Positions 36,606 to 46,613 of a DNA stretch of 64,000 nucleotides are shown here, piece after piece (the stretch's first letter is position 1; every line of letters starts with the position of its first letter). Position numbers and translations under genes: made by a program. Source of the DNA: Streptomyces sp. WZ-12 (lineage in GTDB: Bacteria; Actinomycetota; Actinomycetes; Streptomycetales; Streptomycetaceae); NCBI RefSeq assembly GCF_028898845.1, contig NZ_CP118574.1, positions 3,038,001 to 3,102,000 of the forward strand. Direction: 5' to 3'. Under the pieces are notes generated by a model that did no database searches, had not been told where the DNA came from, and saw only the letters and a list, made by a program, of their open reading frames with translations.

Positions 36606-38801
36606 TCAGACCGTCACCGACGGTCGGCCCTCCGCCGACGGCGCGGGCGCGGCCGGCTCCTCGGGCGGCTCGATGCTCAGCCGCGGCAGCCGCCGCTCCA
36701 ACCAGGCCGGCAGCCACCAATTGGCGCCGCCGAGCAGGTGCATGAGGGCCGGCACCAGCAGCGTGCGCAGCACGAACGCGTCCAGCGCGACGGCGGCGGC
36801 CAGCCCGATGCCGAACATGGCGATGATCCGGTCGCCGCTGAGGACGAAGGCCCCGAACACCGCGATCATGATCACCGCGGCCGAGTTGATCACCCGGCTG
36901 GTCTCGGCGAGCCCGACCCGCACCGCCCGCCGGTTGTCGCCGGTCCGCTGCCACTCCTCGTACATCCGGCTGACCAGGAAGACCTGGTAGTCCATCGAGA
37001 GCCCGAAGAGCACCGAGACCATGATGACCGGCAGGAACGGCTCGATGGGTCCGGCCCGTCCCAGGCCCAACGCCTCGCTCCCCCACCCCCATTGGAAGAC
37101 CGCGACGACGATCCCGAACGAGGCGGAGACCGCCGCCAGGTTCATCAGCGCGGCCTTGAGGGGGATGCCGATGCTGCGGAACGCGAGCAGCAGGAGGACG
37201 GAACCCAGGCCGATCACCGCGCCCAGGAAGAGCGGCAGTTTACCGACGATGACCTCGGCGAAGTCGTCGTAGCCGGCGGTGACCCCGCCGACCCGCACCT
37301 GGAGCGAGGTGCCGTCGGCCGCGCGCGGCAGCACCTCGGTGCGCAACCTGCTGACCAGGTCGGAGGTCCGCTGCGACTGCGGCGCGCTGTCCGGGACGAC
37401 GGTGATCACCCCGGTGGCATGGCCGCCGTCGAAGTCCGGCCCGCTGACCCGCGCCACGCCCGGCGTGTCCCGGAGGACCTGCGGCAGCTCGTCGAAGGCG
37501 AGCCGGTCGGGGGCGCCGTCGAGCGAACCGACCAGCGTCAGCGGCCCGTTGAAGCCCGGCCCGAAGCCGTCCGCCAGCAGGTCGTACGCCTTGCGCGTGG
37601 TGGCCGTCGCCGGGTCGTTGCCCTGGTCCGAGGTGCCCAGGTGAAGGCCGAGGGTGGGCAGCGCCAGGGTGAGCATCACGGCGGCCGCGGCGGCGCCGAG
37701 CAGTTTGGGATGGCGTTCGACGAAGCCGGCCCAACGGGCGGCCGGGCCCGTCCCGGAGGCGGTCACCGGCCCCTCCTCGGCCAACCGGCGCCGCTCCCGC
37801 CGCCCCAACGCCCGCATCCCGATGAACCCCAGCAGCGCCGGCAGCAGCGTGATGGAGGCGGCGACGGTGAGGACGACGGTGAGCGAGGCGGCCAGTGCAA
37901 CTCCGTTGAGGAAGCCCAGCCGCAGGGTGAGCATGCCGAGCAGGGCGATGCAGACGGTGGCGCCGGCGAAGACCACCGCGCGCCCGGACACCGTCACCGC
38001 GCGCTCGGCGGCCTCCTGGACGGAGAGCCCCGCGCGCAACCCCTTGCGGTGCCGCGTGACGATGAACAGGGCGTAGTCGATCCCGACCCCGAGTCCGATC
38101 AACATGCCCAGCATCGGGGCGAAGTCGGCAACCGTCATGACGTGGCCGAGCAGGCTGATCCCGGCGGCCGCGGTGCCGACGGCGGCCAGCGCGGTGACGA
38201 TCGGCAACAGGGTCGCGGCCAGCGACCCGAAGGCGAGGAAGAGCACCACCGCCGCCGCGGCCACCCCGATCGCCTCCGGCAGTTGATCGTGCGGGGACTG
38301 GGTGAGCGCGATCCCGCTGCCGCCCAACTCCACCTGGAGGCCGTTCCCGGCGGCCCGTTTGGCGGTGTCCACCACCTTCCGCACCTGGGACGCCGGCAGG
38401 TCGTCCGGCGAACTCCGGAAGGTCAGCGAGGCGTAGGCGGTGTGCCCGTCCCGGCTGATCTGCCCGCCACCGCCCGGCCCGTAGGGGCCCTGGACGTCGG
38501 CCACGCCAGGCAGTTTGGCGACCTCGGCCAGCGCCTGCGTCATGGTCGTGCGGACCGCGGTGGCGCGCACGCTGCCGTCGCCGGTGTGCCAGACGATGGT
38601 GTCGGCGTCGCCCGCGCGGTCCGGGAACGCCTTGGCCAACAGGGCGCCGGCCCGGCCGGACTCGGTACCGGGGACCGCGTAGTCGGTGGAGTACGCGGAG
38701 CCGACCACGCCCGCGGCGACGGCCGTGCCGGCGAGCGCGGCGCACCAGAAGAGGAGCACCACGAGGCGGCGCCTGAGGCACCAACGGGCCAGAGCGGTCA
38801 C
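36606..38801 (-). CDS. MMPL family RND transporter
   Basis: The 731-aa protein has two repeats of one helix, a large extracytoplasmic domain and five further helices. The GLGVGIDYALFIVTRHR motif in the first half and FGLSMDYQVFLVSRMYEEW in the second are the paired MMPL/RND signatures with the proton-relay Asp-Tyr residues. Such proteins export lipids, antibiotics or siderophores in actinobacteria; the substrate here is unknown. The GTG start at 38801 has GGAAGC upstream. The next gene downstream is the acidic membrane protein. Confidence 0.87.
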   Translation of the reverse strand: MTALARWCLRRRLVVLLFWCAALAGTAVAAGVVGSAYSTDYAVPGTESGRAGALLAKAFPDRAGDADTIVWHTGDGSVRATAVRTTMTQALAEVAKLPGVADVQGPYGPGGGGQISRDGHTAYASLTFRSSPDDLPASQVRKVVDTAKRAAGNGLQVELGGSGIALTQSPHDQLPEAIGVAAAAVVLFLAFGSLAATLLPIVTALAAVGTAAAGISLLGHVMTVADFAPMLGMLIGLGVGIDYALFIVTRHRKGLRAGLSVQEAAERAVTVSGRAVVFAGATVCIALLGMLTLRLGFLNGVALAASLTVVLTVAASITLLPALLGFIGMRALGRRERRRLAEEGPVTASGTGPAARWAGFVERHPKLLGAAAAAVMLTLALPTLGLHLGTSDQGNDPATATTRKAYDLLADGFGPGFNGPLTLVGSLDGAPDRLAFDELPQVLRDTPGVARVSGPDFDGGHATGVITVVPDSAPQSQRTSDLVSRLRTEVLPRAADGTSLQVRVGGVTAGYDDFAEVIVGKLPLFLGAVIGLGSVLLLLAFRSIGIPLKAALMNLAAVSASFGIVVAVFQWGWGSEALGLGRAGPIEPFLPVIMVSVLFGLSMDYQVFLVSRMYEEWQRTGDNRRAVRVGLAETSRVINSAAVIMIAVFGAFVLSGDRIIAMFGIGLAAAVALDAFVLRTLLVPALMHLLGGANWWLPAWLERRLPRLSIEPPEEPAAPAPSAEGRPSVTV

Positions 38802-39002
38802 GGGTTGCTTCCGGGTCGTGCGCCGATATCTCCCGGTAGCGGGGAAGCCGAACGCGGACGAGCAGAGGACGGGCGTGGGGTCGGGGACGGGCTGGGCAGG
38901 TGCAGACTGTCAGCCCGAAAAGATCCTTTGTCCCCTTTGTGGACTTCCCCACAGCCGAACCCCCAAAGACAACCGGCCCTCCTTATTGGGAAGTTAACCC
39001 CG

Positions 39003-39461
39003 TCAAAACTCGCTTAACGGACTTTCTTCACCCTCACCCTCCGTCCGCCACTCACACCACACGATCTTGCCGGGCAGCCGCTCCTCGACGCCCCACGCGT
39101 CCGCCAGCGCGGACACCAACCACAGTCCGCGCCCGCGTTCCTCATCCGCCGCACCACCCCCCTCCGACACCCGAGGCTCACCATCCCCACTGTCATGCAC
39201 CTCCACCCGCAGCACCTTGTCCTCCGCCCCCAACGCCAGCCACAGCCGATACCCGCGCCCCGGCGGAACGCCGTGCAGCAGCGCGTTGGTGGACAGTTCG
39301 CTGACACAGAGCACCACGTCGTCCGCGCCCCGCTTCCGGTCCCAGTCGGCGAGCGCGGTCCGCGCGAACTCCCTGGCCAGCGCCACGGAACGGCGCTCGC
39401 GCCGGTAGAACGCCGTCCGGACCCGCACGGCCTGAATCTCCAGCTCCGCTTCCTCGTGCAT
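39003..39461 (-). CDS. Anti-sigma-factor-like ATP-binding protein (HATPase_c_2)
   Basis: The 152-aa single-domain GHKL ATPase resembles RsbW/SpoIIAB: N-box ELSTNALLHG, G1 box VEVHDSGDGEP and G2 box RGRGLWLVSALADAWG. Such proteins bind ATP and usually sequester a sigma factor or phosphorylate an anti-anti-sigma factor, but hundreds of streptomycete versions have unknown partners. It is divergent from an Scr1-type HTH gene, which with DUF397 forms a common trio (as in the whiJ and abaA loci). The C-terminus is acidic, with GEGEESPLSEF. Confidence 0.82.
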   Translation of the reverse strand: MHEEAELEIQAVRVRTAFYRRERRSVALAREFARTALADWDRKRGADDVVLCVSELSTNALLHGVPPGRGYRLWLALGAEDKVLRVEVHDSGDGEPRVSEGGGAADEERGRGLWLVSALADAWGVEERLPGKIVWCEWRTEGEGEESPLSEF

Positions 39462-39506
39462 GCACCCAATGTCACTGGTCGTGATTACGCTGGACCACAG
39501 CGTGAT

Positions 39507-39529
39507 GTCGTACAGATGCGATGTACGAC
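39507..39529. promoter_or_regulatory. 23-bp dyad in the ATPase/HTH divergent promoter
   Basis: GTCGTACA (39507-39514) and TGTACGAC (39522-39529) form a perfect 8-bp inverted repeat across a 7-nt spacer. A weaker dyad, ATTACGCT/AGCGTGAT, lies just upstream (39484-39506). This is the likely operator of the neighbouring Scr1-type regulator, 45 bp from both starts. Confidence 0.6.
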
Positions 39530-39573
39530 TTCTCGCCGCATCAGCAGGTCACGACGGGGGGAAGGCAAGCGGC

Positions 39574-40395
39574 ATGCACCAGCCGAACAAACCGAAGCGG
39601 ATCACGTCCTGGCATGTGATCGGCGCCCAGTTGAGCCACTTCCGCAGGGCGGCCGGGATGACACAACCGGCCCTGGCCGAGGCGGTGGGCGTCCACGAGG
39701 ACACCATCGGCTCGATCGAGCAGGGCCGCAGAGCGCTCAAGATCGACCTGGCCGAGGCGTTCGACGAAGTCCTCGACACGAAGGGGGCGTTGGCGGTCGC
39801 GGTCAGGAAAGTGCCCAACAAGGAGCGCTTTCCGGCCTTCGTGCAGGACTTCGTCGAGTATGAGGCGGAGGCGATCTCCCTGCTCTCGTACGAGAACCAC
39901 GTCGTGCCTGGTCTCCTCCAGACGCCGGCCTACGCACAGGCCGTCTTCTCGTGCCTCTTCCCGCCCATAAGGGAAGCCGACACCGCCGAGCGCCTCACCG
40001 CCCGACTCGATCGTCAGCAACTCCTCCAACGGGACCCGCCGCCGATCCTGAACTTCATCCTGGAGGAGGTGATCCTGCGTCGCCCGATCGGCGGCGAGGA
40101 GGTACTGCGGCAGCAGATCCAACATCTACGGGAGTGCGCGGAGTTGCCGTTCATCGGGCTTCAGGTCATGCCCACGGGGCGCAAGAGGCACGCGGGGCTC
40201 AATGGGCCACTCGTCCTTCTGGAGACACCCGATCACGGTCAACTGGCTTACATCGAAGGCCAGCGAGTGAGCTGCCTTGTGGACGAACCAGATGAGGTAA
40301 GCCTGCTCCAACAGAAGTATGGGATGCTGCGATCGCAGGCACTGACACCAGAAGACAGCATCAGCCTGCTTGATCAACTGGCGGGAGCAGCATGA
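39574..40395 (+). CDS. Scr1-family XRE helix-turn-helix regulator (DUF5753)
   Basis: The 273-aa protein has an N-terminal XRE helix-turn-helix (about residues 12-68: [25 protein letters not shown] and following) and a C-terminal DUF5753 domain with the typical [20 protein letters not shown] and [12 protein letters not shown] segments. These proteins work with DUF397 partners in a toxin-antitoxin-like or developmental switch (WhiJ type). ATG 39574 follows GGGGGAAGG. The stop overlaps the DUF397 start by 4 nt (ATGA), so translation is coupled. Confidence 0.87.
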   Translation: MHQPNKPKRITSWHVIGAQLSHFRRAAGMTQPALAEAVGVHEDTIGSIEQGRRALKIDLAEAFDEVLDTKGALAVAVRKVPNKERFPAFVQDFVEYEAEAISLLSYENHVVPGLLQTPAYAQAVFSCLFPPIREADTAERLTARLDRQQLLQRDPPPILNFILEEVILRRPIGGEEVLRQQIQHLRECAELPFIGLQVMPTGRKRHAGLNGPLVLLETPDHGQLAYIEGQRVSCLVDEPDEVSLLQQKYGMLRSQALTPEDSISLLDQLAGAA

Positions 40396-40646
40396 GCGAC
40401 CTGGCCTGGTTCAAGTCCAGCTACAGCGGCGACGAAGGCGGCAACTGCCTGGAAGCCGCCTTCGCTTGGCGCAAGTCCACCTACAGCGGAAGTGCGGGCG
40501 GCAACTGCCTCGAAGTAGCCGCCTCCCCCACCACCATCCACATCCGCGACTCCAAGAATCCCGACGGGCCGGTGCTCACCCTCCCGGCCGCCGCCTGGGG
40601 CGCGTTCATCACGGACGTCACCACCGACACCACCACCCACCCATGA
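40392..40646 (+). CDS. DUF397 protein with internally duplicated motif
   Basis: The 84-aa protein belongs to DUF397. The hallmark W-x-KSxYSG-x-x-GGNCLE occurs twice, at about residues 6-21 and 26-41, where most relatives have it once. The C-terminal part [17 protein letters not shown] and WGAFI is normal. DUF397 proteins pair with Scr1/DUF5753 HTH regulators, here encoded directly upstream. It overlaps genes on both sides by ATGA, forming a tight three-gene unit with the aldo/keto reductase. Confidence 0.9.
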   Translation: MSDLAWFKSSYSGDEGGNCLEAAFAWRKSTYSGSAGGNCLEVAASPTTIHIRDSKNPDGPVLTLPAAAWGAFITDVTTDTTTHP

Positions 40647-41647
40647 AACAACGCCAACTAGGCGCCACCGGGCCGCTCGTCTCCGCGCTCGGGCTGGGCT
40701 GCATGGGAATGTCGATCTCGTACGGGGTGCGGGACGACGAGGAGTCCGTCCGCACCCTCGATCGGGCGGTCGAGCTCGGGGTGACCCTGCTCGACACCGC
40801 GGACGCGTACGGGCGGGGCGCCAACGAGGAGTTCCTCGGGCGGTGGTTGGGCAGCCGGCCGGCCTCCGTGCGGGACGGGCTGGTGGTCGCGACCAAGTTC
40901 GGGCTGCGGCACGACCCGGCCACGGGACGGGTGAACGCGGTCGACACCTCGGCCCGGTGGGTGCGGGAGGCGTGCCACGCCTCGCTGCGCCGCCTGGGAA
41001 CGGACCGGATCGACCTCTACTACCTGCACCGCCGCGACCCGGCCGTCCCCATCGAGGAGACGGTCGGCGCCCTGGCGGAGCTCGTCGCCGAGGGCTCCGT
41101 GCGCCACCTCGGCCTCAGCGAGGTGAACCCGCAGACGCTGCGCCGGGCGCACGCCGTCCACCCCATCAGCGCCGTGCAGTTGGAGCACTCGCTCTTCACG
41201 CGCGACGTGCTGGAGGGCGAAATGCTGGCGACGTGCCGGGAGTTGGGCATCGGGGTCGTCGCGTACTCGCCGCTCGGGCGCGGGATGCTGACCGGCACGC
41301 TGGCCTCCCGCGCGGACCTCACCGCCGACGACGCCCGGCGCCGGTGGCCGCGGTTCGCGGACGAGAACATCGAGCGCAATCTGGCGCTGGTGCGGGCGCT
41401 GCGCACCGCCGCCGAGTCCCTGGGCTGCACCCCGGCGCAGGCCGTCCTCGCCTGGCTGCTCGCCCAGGGCGAGGACATCGTGCCGATCCCCGGCACCAAG
41501 CGCCGCGCCTACCTGGAGGAGAACGCGGCCGCGGCCGACCTGGCGCTCAGCCCGGAGCAGGCGGACCGGCTCCGAACCGCGGTGCCCGACGGAGCGGTGG
41601 CCGGCGGGCGTTACCCCGACGCGGCCCTGGCCCGCCTCGGTCACTGA
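40643..41647 (+). CDS. Aldo/keto reductase, coupled to DUF397
   Basis: The 334-aa AKR has the marks [10 protein letters not shown], the catalytic [28 protein letters not shown] and the C-terminal cofactor segment [21 protein letters not shown]. This set is typical of the AKR13/YakC-like group. Its ATG overlaps the DUF397 stop, so it is translationally coupled to an HTH-DUF397 pair. That is an unusual cargo for this regulator type. Reductions of small aldehydes or ketones are likely, with unknown physiology. It is a paralogue of the enzyme at 30540-31580. Confidence 0.88.
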   Translation: MKQRQLGATGPLVSALGLGCMGMSISYGVRDDEESVRTLDRAVELGVTLLDTADAYGRGANEEFLGRWLGSRPASVRDGLVVATKFGLRHDPATGRVNAVDTSARWVREACHASLRRLGTDRIDLYYLHRRDPAVPIEETVGALAELVAEGSVRHLGLSEVNPQTLRRAHAVHPISAVQLEHSLFTRDVLEGEMLATCRELGIGVVAYSPLGRGMLTGTLASRADLTADDARRRWPRFADENIERNLALVRALRTAAESLGCTPAQAVLAWLLAQGEDIVPIPGTKRRAYLEENAAAADLALSPEQADRLRTAVPDGAVAGGRYPDAALARLGH

Positions 41648-41758
41648 CCGACGGCCGCGCCCGCGGTCCCGGCCCCGCACCGGCCCGCCGACCACGGCCC
41701 GCTCACCCCCTCACCCCGTCAGCCGCTCCACCAGCCAACCGGTCATCCCGTCATCTCG

Positions 41759-42685
41759 TCATCCGGCCAGCAACGCCGGGGCCAGTTCGCGCAGTTGGTC
41801 GATGCCCAGGCCGCGCTCGGCGGCGATCGGCTGGAGCGCGACGTGGTCGGCGCCGGCGTCGTGGTGCTCCTGCACCCGCCGCCGGATGGCGTCCGCGTCG
41901 CCCCAGGCCACCAGCGCGTCGACCAGCCGGTCGCTGCCGCCGCCCGCGAAGTCGTCGTCCTCGAAGCCCAACCGGCGCAGGCTGTTGGTGTAGTTGGGGA
42001 GCGTGAGGTAAAGGCCGAGGTGCTCGGCGCGGATCAGGGCGCGGGCCTTCGCCGGGTCGGTCTCCAACAGGACGGCCTGCTCGGGGGCGAGCAGCGGAGT
42101 GGCGCCCAGCACCTCGCGGGCCCGGGCGGTGTGCTCGGGCGTGACGAAGTACGGGTGCGCGCCGGCGGCCCGCTCGGCGGCCAGCTCCAGCATCTTCGGG
42201 CCGAGCGCGGCGAGCACCCGGGCGGGCGCCTCGGGTATCGGGCCCTCGTAGCCGGACTCGTCCATCGCCGCCAGATACGCGCGCATCGCGGCGAGCGGCT
42301 TGGCGTAGGTGTGGCCCCGCGTGTCGACCTGCGGGGCGTGGCTGGCGCCCAGCCCCAGCAGGAACCGGCCCTCGTACGCCTCGGCGAGGGTGTGTGCGCC
42401 GCCGTTCATCGCCGTGGCGTCGCGGACCCAGATGTTGGCGATGCCGGTGGCGATCGTCAGCCGCTCGGTGGCGGCCAGCAACAACCCGGCATGCGCGAAC
42501 GCCTCCTTGGTGGCCTGCGCCTCACCGAACCACAGCGCTCCGTAGCCCAGCCGCTCGACGTCGGTCGCGAACTCCCGCGCCACCGCGGCCGATACCCGGC
42601 CCAGCCCGCCCTGCCAGATCCCGACCCGACCGATCCGCGCCGCGACCTCCCGGCCCCCCGGTGCGGCCGTCCCCTGCTGCGCCAT
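41759..42685 (-). CDS. LLM-class F420-dependent oxidoreductase
   Basis: The 308-aa luciferase-like monooxygenase fold protein shows VERLGYGALWFGEAQATKEAF, the ATGIANIWVRD strand and FLLGLGASHAPQV, typical of F420-dependent members (TIGR03620-like as I recall). It probably uses reduced F420 or FMN; the substrate is unknown. ATG 42685 has GGAGGAG upstream. It is convergent with the DUF397-linked aldo/keto reductase; the gap contains short repeated GTCAT/CCGTCA strings but no strong hairpin. Confidence 0.82.
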   Translation of the reverse strand: MAQQGTAAPGGREVAARIGRVGIWQGGLGRVSAAVAREFATDVERLGYGALWFGEAQATKEAFAHAGLLLAATERLTIATGIANIWVRDATAMNGGAHTLAEAYEGRFLLGLGASHAPQVDTRGHTYAKPLAAMRAYLAAMDESGYEGPIPEAPARVLAALGPKMLELAAERAAGAHPYFVTPEHTARAREVLGATPLLAPEQAVLLETDPAKARALIRAEHLGLYLTLPNYTNSLRRLGFEDDDFAGGGSDRLVDALVAWGDADAIRRRVQEHHDAGADHVALQPIAAERGLGIDQLRELAPALLAG

Positions 42686-42897
42686 TGCTCACTCCTCCGC
42701 TCTCCGGCGGGCGTTGCCCCCGTCGCGACCCGTGACCGACGTTGATCCGTCGTTGATCCTTCTCCGGTAACAACCCGGCCCTTTCCCGTGACAGCACCGG
42801 CCGGCGGCGCGGCATTCCACCACCGCGACAGAAGATCGAAAATTCACCCGGGAGGGGTACGGACGCCCGGCACGGCACCGGCACGGCCCCGGTACGA

Positions 42898-42935
42898 CGA
42901 AGCGGCCGCCCCTCCGAGGAGGGACGGCCGCTTCG
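42898..42935 (-). terminator. gatB operon terminator
   Basis: CGAAGCGGCCG (42898-42908) pairs perfectly with 42925-42935, with an inner CCCTCC/GGAGGG stem. It lies 28 bp past the gatB stop codon. Confidence 0.85.
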
Positions 42936-42963
42936 CGCGCCAGGTACCGGCAAGGGCAGGGGC

Positions 42964-44472
42964 TCAGCCCTCGACGCCCAGCTTCTCCAGGATCAGCTCA
43001 CGGACCCGGGCGGCGTCCGCCTGACCGCGGGTGGCCTTCATGACCGCACCGACCAGGGCACCGGCCGCGGCCACCTTGCCGCCGCGGATCTTGTCGGCGA
43101 TGGCGGCGTTGGCGGCGATCGCCTCGTCCACCGCGGTGCCCAGCGCGCCCTCGTCGGAAACGACCTTCAGGCCGCGCTTCTCGACGACGGTGTCCGGGTC
43201 ACCCTCGCCGGCCAGCACGCCCTCGATGGTCTGCCGGGCCAGCTTGTCGTTGAGCGAGCCGTCGGCGACCAGCGCGGCGACCCGGGCGACCTGCTCCGGG
43301 GTGATCGGCAGCGCGCCGAGCTCCACGCCGTCCTCGTTGGCGCGGCGGGCCAGCTCGCCCATCCACCACTTCCGGGCCGCGGCGGCGTCCGCACCGGCCT
43401 CGGTGGTGGCGACGATCAGGTCGACCGCACCGGCGTTGAGGATCGACTGCATGTCGAAGGCGGTAACGCCCCACTCCTCGCGCAGCCGATTGCGGCGCAC
43501 CCGCGGCAACTCGGGCAGGTCGGCCCGCAGTTCCTCGACCCACTCGCGGGACGGGGCCACCGGCACCAGGTCCGGCTCGGGGAAGTAGCGGTAGTCCTCC
43601 GCCTCCTCCTTGACCCGGCCCGAGGTGGTGGAGCCGTCGTCCTCGTGGAAGTGCCGGGTCTCCTGGATGATCGTGCCGCCGGCGGAGAGCACCGCGGCGT
43701 GCCGCTGGATCTCGAACCGGGCGGCCCGCTCCACGGAGCGCAGCGAGTTGACGTTCTTGGTCTCGGAGCGGGTGCCGAACTTCTCGACGCCCTTGGGGCG
43801 CAGCGAGAGGTTCACGTCGCAGCGCATCTGGCCCATCTCCATGCGGGCCTCGGAGACGCCCAACGCCTTGATGAGCTCGCGCAGTTCGGCGACGTACGCC
43901 TTGGCGACCTCGGGGGCCCGCTCGCCCGCGCCCTCGATGGGCTTGGTGACGATCTCGATGAGCGGGATGCCGGCGCGGTTGTAGTCCAGCAGCGAGTGCC
44001 GCGCGCCGTGGATCCGGCCGGTGGCGCCGCCGACGTGGGTGGACTTGCCGGTGTCCTCCTCCATGTGGGCGCGCTCGATGTGGACGCGGAAGATCTCGCC
44101 GTCCTCCAGCTGAACGTCCAAGTACCCGTCGAAGGCGATGGGTTCGTCGTACTGCGACGTCTGGAAGTTCTTCGGCATGTCCGGATAGAAGTAGTTCTTC
44201 CGGGCGAAGCGGCACCACTCGGCGATCGAGCAGTTCAGCGCCAGGCCGATCTTGATCGCGGACTCGACGCCGATCGCGTTGACGACCGGGAGCGAGCCGG
44301 GCAGACCCAGGCAGGTGGGGCAGGTCTGCGAGTTGGGCTCGGCGCCCAGGGTGGTGGAACACCCGCAGAACATCTTGGTCTTGGTGCCGAGCTCGACGTG
44401 CACCTCCAGCCCCATCACGGGGTCGTAGGTGGCCAACGCGTCCTCGTACGGCACCAGTTCGGTGACAGTCAC
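42964..44472 (-). CDS. gatB: Asp-tRNA(Asn)/Glu-tRNA(Gln) amidotransferase subunit B
   Basis: The 502-aa GatB is complete. The cradle domain shows [18 protein letters not shown], with the zinc Cys pair continuing in [10 protein letters not shown], and [11 protein letters not shown] and [18 protein letters not shown] follow. A C-terminal YqeY-like tail domain ends with [20 protein letters not shown]. It activates the misacylated tRNA with ATP so that ammonia from GatA can amidate it. The GTG start at 44472 gives the usual length. It is the last gene of gatC-gatA-orf-gatB. Confidence 0.96.
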   Translation of the reverse strand: MTVTELVPYEDALATYDPVMGLEVHVELGTKTKMFCGCSTTLGAEPNSQTCPTCLGLPGSLPVVNAIGVESAIKIGLALNCSIAEWCRFARKNYFYPDMPKNFQTSQYDEPIAFDGYLDVQLEDGEIFRVHIERAHMEEDTGKSTHVGGATGRIHGARHSLLDYNRAGIPLIEIVTKPIEGAGERAPEVAKAYVAELRELIKALGVSEARMEMGQMRCDVNLSLRPKGVEKFGTRSETKNVNSLRSVERAARFEIQRHAAVLSAGGTIIQETRHFHEDDGSTTSGRVKEEAEDYRYFPEPDLVPVAPSREWVEELRADLPELPRVRRNRLREEWGVTAFDMQSILNAGAVDLIVATTEAGADAAAARKWWMGELARRANEDGVELGALPITPEQVARVAALVADGSLNDKLARQTIEGVLAGEGDPDTVVEKRGLKVVSDEGALGTAVDEAIAANAAIADKIRGGKVAAAGALVGAVMKATRGQADAARVRELILEKLGVEG

Positions 44473-44503
44473 GGTGAAACTAACCTCTCAGGTCCGGCGC
44501 CGG

Positions 44504-44764
44504 TCAGCCCGCGAGGACGTCGTCGTCGTTGAGACGGCGCAGTTCGCGGACGAGCAGGGCGACCCCGGTGACGATGGCGGCGGCGGAGATGGCGGCGTCG
44601 ATCAGCTGGAGCGTGTCGTGCTCCCCCTTGGCCTTCTTCGCCTGCTTGACGACGCTCACCGCGCCGAACAGCGTGGTGCCGATGGACAGGTAGGTGCCGG
44701 GCTTGGACTTCTTGAAGTTCTTGGCCTTGGCCAGCTTTCCGCTCACGGCAATCTCCTTCGGCAT
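44504..44764 (-). CDS. Small membrane protein within the gat operon (86 aa)
   Basis: The 86-aa peptide has a Lys-rich N-terminus (GKLAKAKNFKKSKPGTYLS), a weakly hydrophobic stretch near residue 30 and one clear membrane helix at about residues 55-75 (AAISAAAIVTGVALLVREL), then a short acidic tail. ATG 44764 follows GGGGGA. It sits between gatA and gatB with gaps of 53 and 31 bp, so it is in the operon. A gene of this size is at this place in other Streptomyces as I recall. I recognise no family and no direct role in tRNA amidation. Confidence 0.7.
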   Translation of the reverse strand: MPKEIAVSGKLAKAKNFKKSKPGTYLSIGTTLFGAVSVVKQAKKAKGEHDTLQLIDAAISAAAIVTGVALLVRELRRLNDDDVLAG

Positions 44765-44817
44765 GTCCTCGTTGTCCCCCAGCGCCCGAATGGCCTGGGT
44801 GGTGCCCCCTTCGACGT

Positions 44818-46311
44818 TCACAGGGCCGGTGCCTCCTCCAGCAGGGAGTGGCCCCACTTCTCGGTGAGCGCGGACTCGACGGCGGCGCCCACCTTGTACA
44901 GCCGATCGTCGGCCATCGCGGGCGCGATGATCTGCAGACCCACCGGCAGGCCGTCCTCCGGCGCCAGGCCGCAGGGCAGCGACATCGCGGCGTTGCCCGC
45001 GAGGTTGGCGGGGATGGTGCAGACGTCGGCGAGGTACATCGCCATCGGGTCGTCGGTGCGCTCACCGATCGGGAACGCGGTGGTCGGCGTGGTCGGCGAG
45101 ATGATCACGTCGACCTGCTCGAAGGCCCGCTCGAAGTCCCGGGTGATGAGGGTGCGGACCTTCTGGGCGCTGCCGTAGTACGCGTCGTAGTAGCCGGAGC
45201 TGAGCGCGTAGGTGCCGAGCATGATGCGGCGCTTGACCTCGGGGCCGAAGCCGGCCTCGCGGGTCAGTGCGGTGACCTCCTCGGCGGACTTCGTGCCGTC
45301 GTCGCCGACCCGCAGGCCGTAGCGCATGGCGTCGAAGCGGGCGAGGTTGGAGGAGCACTCCGAGGGCGCGATCAGGTAGTAAGCGGCCAGCGCCAGGTCG
45401 AAGGACGGGCAGTCCAACTCGACGATCTCGGCGCCCAGCTCCTTGAGGAGCGCGACCGACTCGTCGAAGCGCTGGAGCACGCCGGGCTGGTAGCCCTCGC
45501 CGCGGAACTGCTTGACGACGCCGATCCGCATGCCGTCCACGCTGCCGTTGCGGGCCGCCTCGACGACCGGCGGGACCGGGGCGTCGATGGAGGTGGAGTC
45601 CAGCGGGTCGTGGCCGGCGATGACCTCGTGCAGCAGCGCGGTGTCCAACACCGTGCGGGCGCACGGGCCGCCCTGGTCCAGGGAGCTGGAGAAGGCCACC
45701 ATGCCGTAGCGGGAGACGCCGCCGTAGGTGGGCTTGACGCCGACGGTGCCGGTGACGGCGGCGGGCTGGCGGATCGAGCCGCCGGTGTCCGTGCCGATGG
45801 CGAGCGGGGCCTGGAAGGAGGCCAGGGCGGCGGAGGAGCCGCCGCCGGAGCCGCCGGGGATCTTGGTGAGGTCCCAGGGGTTGCCGGTCGGCCCGTAGGC
45901 GCTGTTCTCCGTGGATGACCCCATGGCGAACTCGTCCATGTTGGTCTTGCCGATGATGACGACGTCGGCGGCCTTGAGCTTCTTGGTCAGCGTCGCGTCG
46001 TAGGGCGGGAGCCAGCCTTCGAGGATCTTCGAGCCGACCGTGGTGGGAACGCCCTCGGTGGTGAAGATGTCCTTCAGCGCGAGCGGGACACCGGCCAGCG
46101 GGCCCAGCTTCTCGCCACGGGCGCGCTTCTCGTCGACGGCGCGGGCCTGGGCCAGCGCGCCCTCGCGGTCCACGTGCAAGAAGGCGTGCACCTTCTCGTC
46201 GACGGCCTCGATGCGGGCCAGGTGCGCCTCGGTCACCTCGACGGCGGTGATCTCACCGGCGGCGATCTTCGCCGCGGTCTCGGCGGCGGTGAGCTTGATC
46301 AGGTCTGTCAT
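44818..46311 (-). CDS. gatA: Asp-tRNA(Asn)/Glu-tRNA(Gln) amidotransferase subunit A
   Basis: The 497-aa amidase-signature enzyme releases ammonia from glutamine for tRNA amidation. The catalytic Ser-cisSer-Lys triad is visible: Lys in [12 protein letters not shown], cis-Ser in [13 protein letters not shown] and the nucleophile in [22 protein letters not shown]-like [11 protein letters not shown] follows. GGAGGAG precedes ATG 46311. The gatC stop is 5 bp upstream, so the two are translated in tandem. Confidence 0.96.
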   Translation of the reverse strand: MTDLIKLTAAETAAKIAAGEITAVEVTEAHLARIEAVDEKVHAFLHVDREGALAQARAVDEKRARGEKLGPLAGVPLALKDIFTTEGVPTTVGSKILEGWLPPYDATLTKKLKAADVVIIGKTNMDEFAMGSSTENSAYGPTGNPWDLTKIPGGSGGGSSAALASFQAPLAIGTDTGGSIRQPAAVTGTVGVKPTYGGVSRYGMVAFSSSLDQGGPCARTVLDTALLHEVIAGHDPLDSTSIDAPVPPVVEAARNGSVDGMRIGVVKQFRGEGYQPGVLQRFDESVALLKELGAEIVELDCPSFDLALAAYYLIAPSECSSNLARFDAMRYGLRVGDDGTKSAEEVTALTREAGFGPEVKRRIMLGTYALSSGYYDAYYGSAQKVRTLITRDFERAFEQVDVIISPTTPTTAFPIGERTDDPMAMYLADVCTIPANLAGNAAMSLPCGLAPEDGLPVGLQIIAPAMADDRLYKVGAAVESALTEKWGHSLLEEAPAL

Positions 46312-46316
46312 GGTGG

Positions 46317-46613
46317 TCACTCCTCCCCCAGGATCTGCGGCACCTTGAAACGCTGCTGCTCCTGAGCGGGGGCGCCGGAGAGCGCCTGCTCCGAGGTGAG
46401 CGACGGACGGACCTCGTCCGGCCGCATCACGTTCGTCAGCGGCAGCGGGTGGGAGGTCGGCGGTACGTCTTGATCGGCGACCTCGGAGACGCGGGCGACC
46501 GCGCCGATGATGTCGTCGAGCTGTCCGGCGAAGTGGTCGAGCTCTTCGGCCTTCAGCTCCAGACGTGCCAGCCGGGCGAGGTGGGCGACCTCCTCGCGCG
46601 TGATGCCAGGCAT
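46317..46613 (-). CDS. gatC: Asp-tRNA(Asn)/Glu-tRNA(Gln) amidotransferase subunit C
   Basis: The 98-aa protein has the standard GatC opening [20 protein letters not shown] and the later [11 protein letters not shown] block. It wraps around and stabilises the GatA-GatB interface. It is the first gene of the operon; the promoter should lie at 46614-46730, a region with several copies of CACTCCGCC on the minus strand (46630-46700) that may be regulatory or simply repetitive. The length is normal. Confidence 0.93.
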   Translation of the reverse strand: MPGITREEVAHLARLARLELKAEELDHFAGQLDDIIGAVARVSEVADQDVPPTSHPLPLTNVMRPDEVRPSLTSEQALSGAPAQEQQRFKVPQILGEE

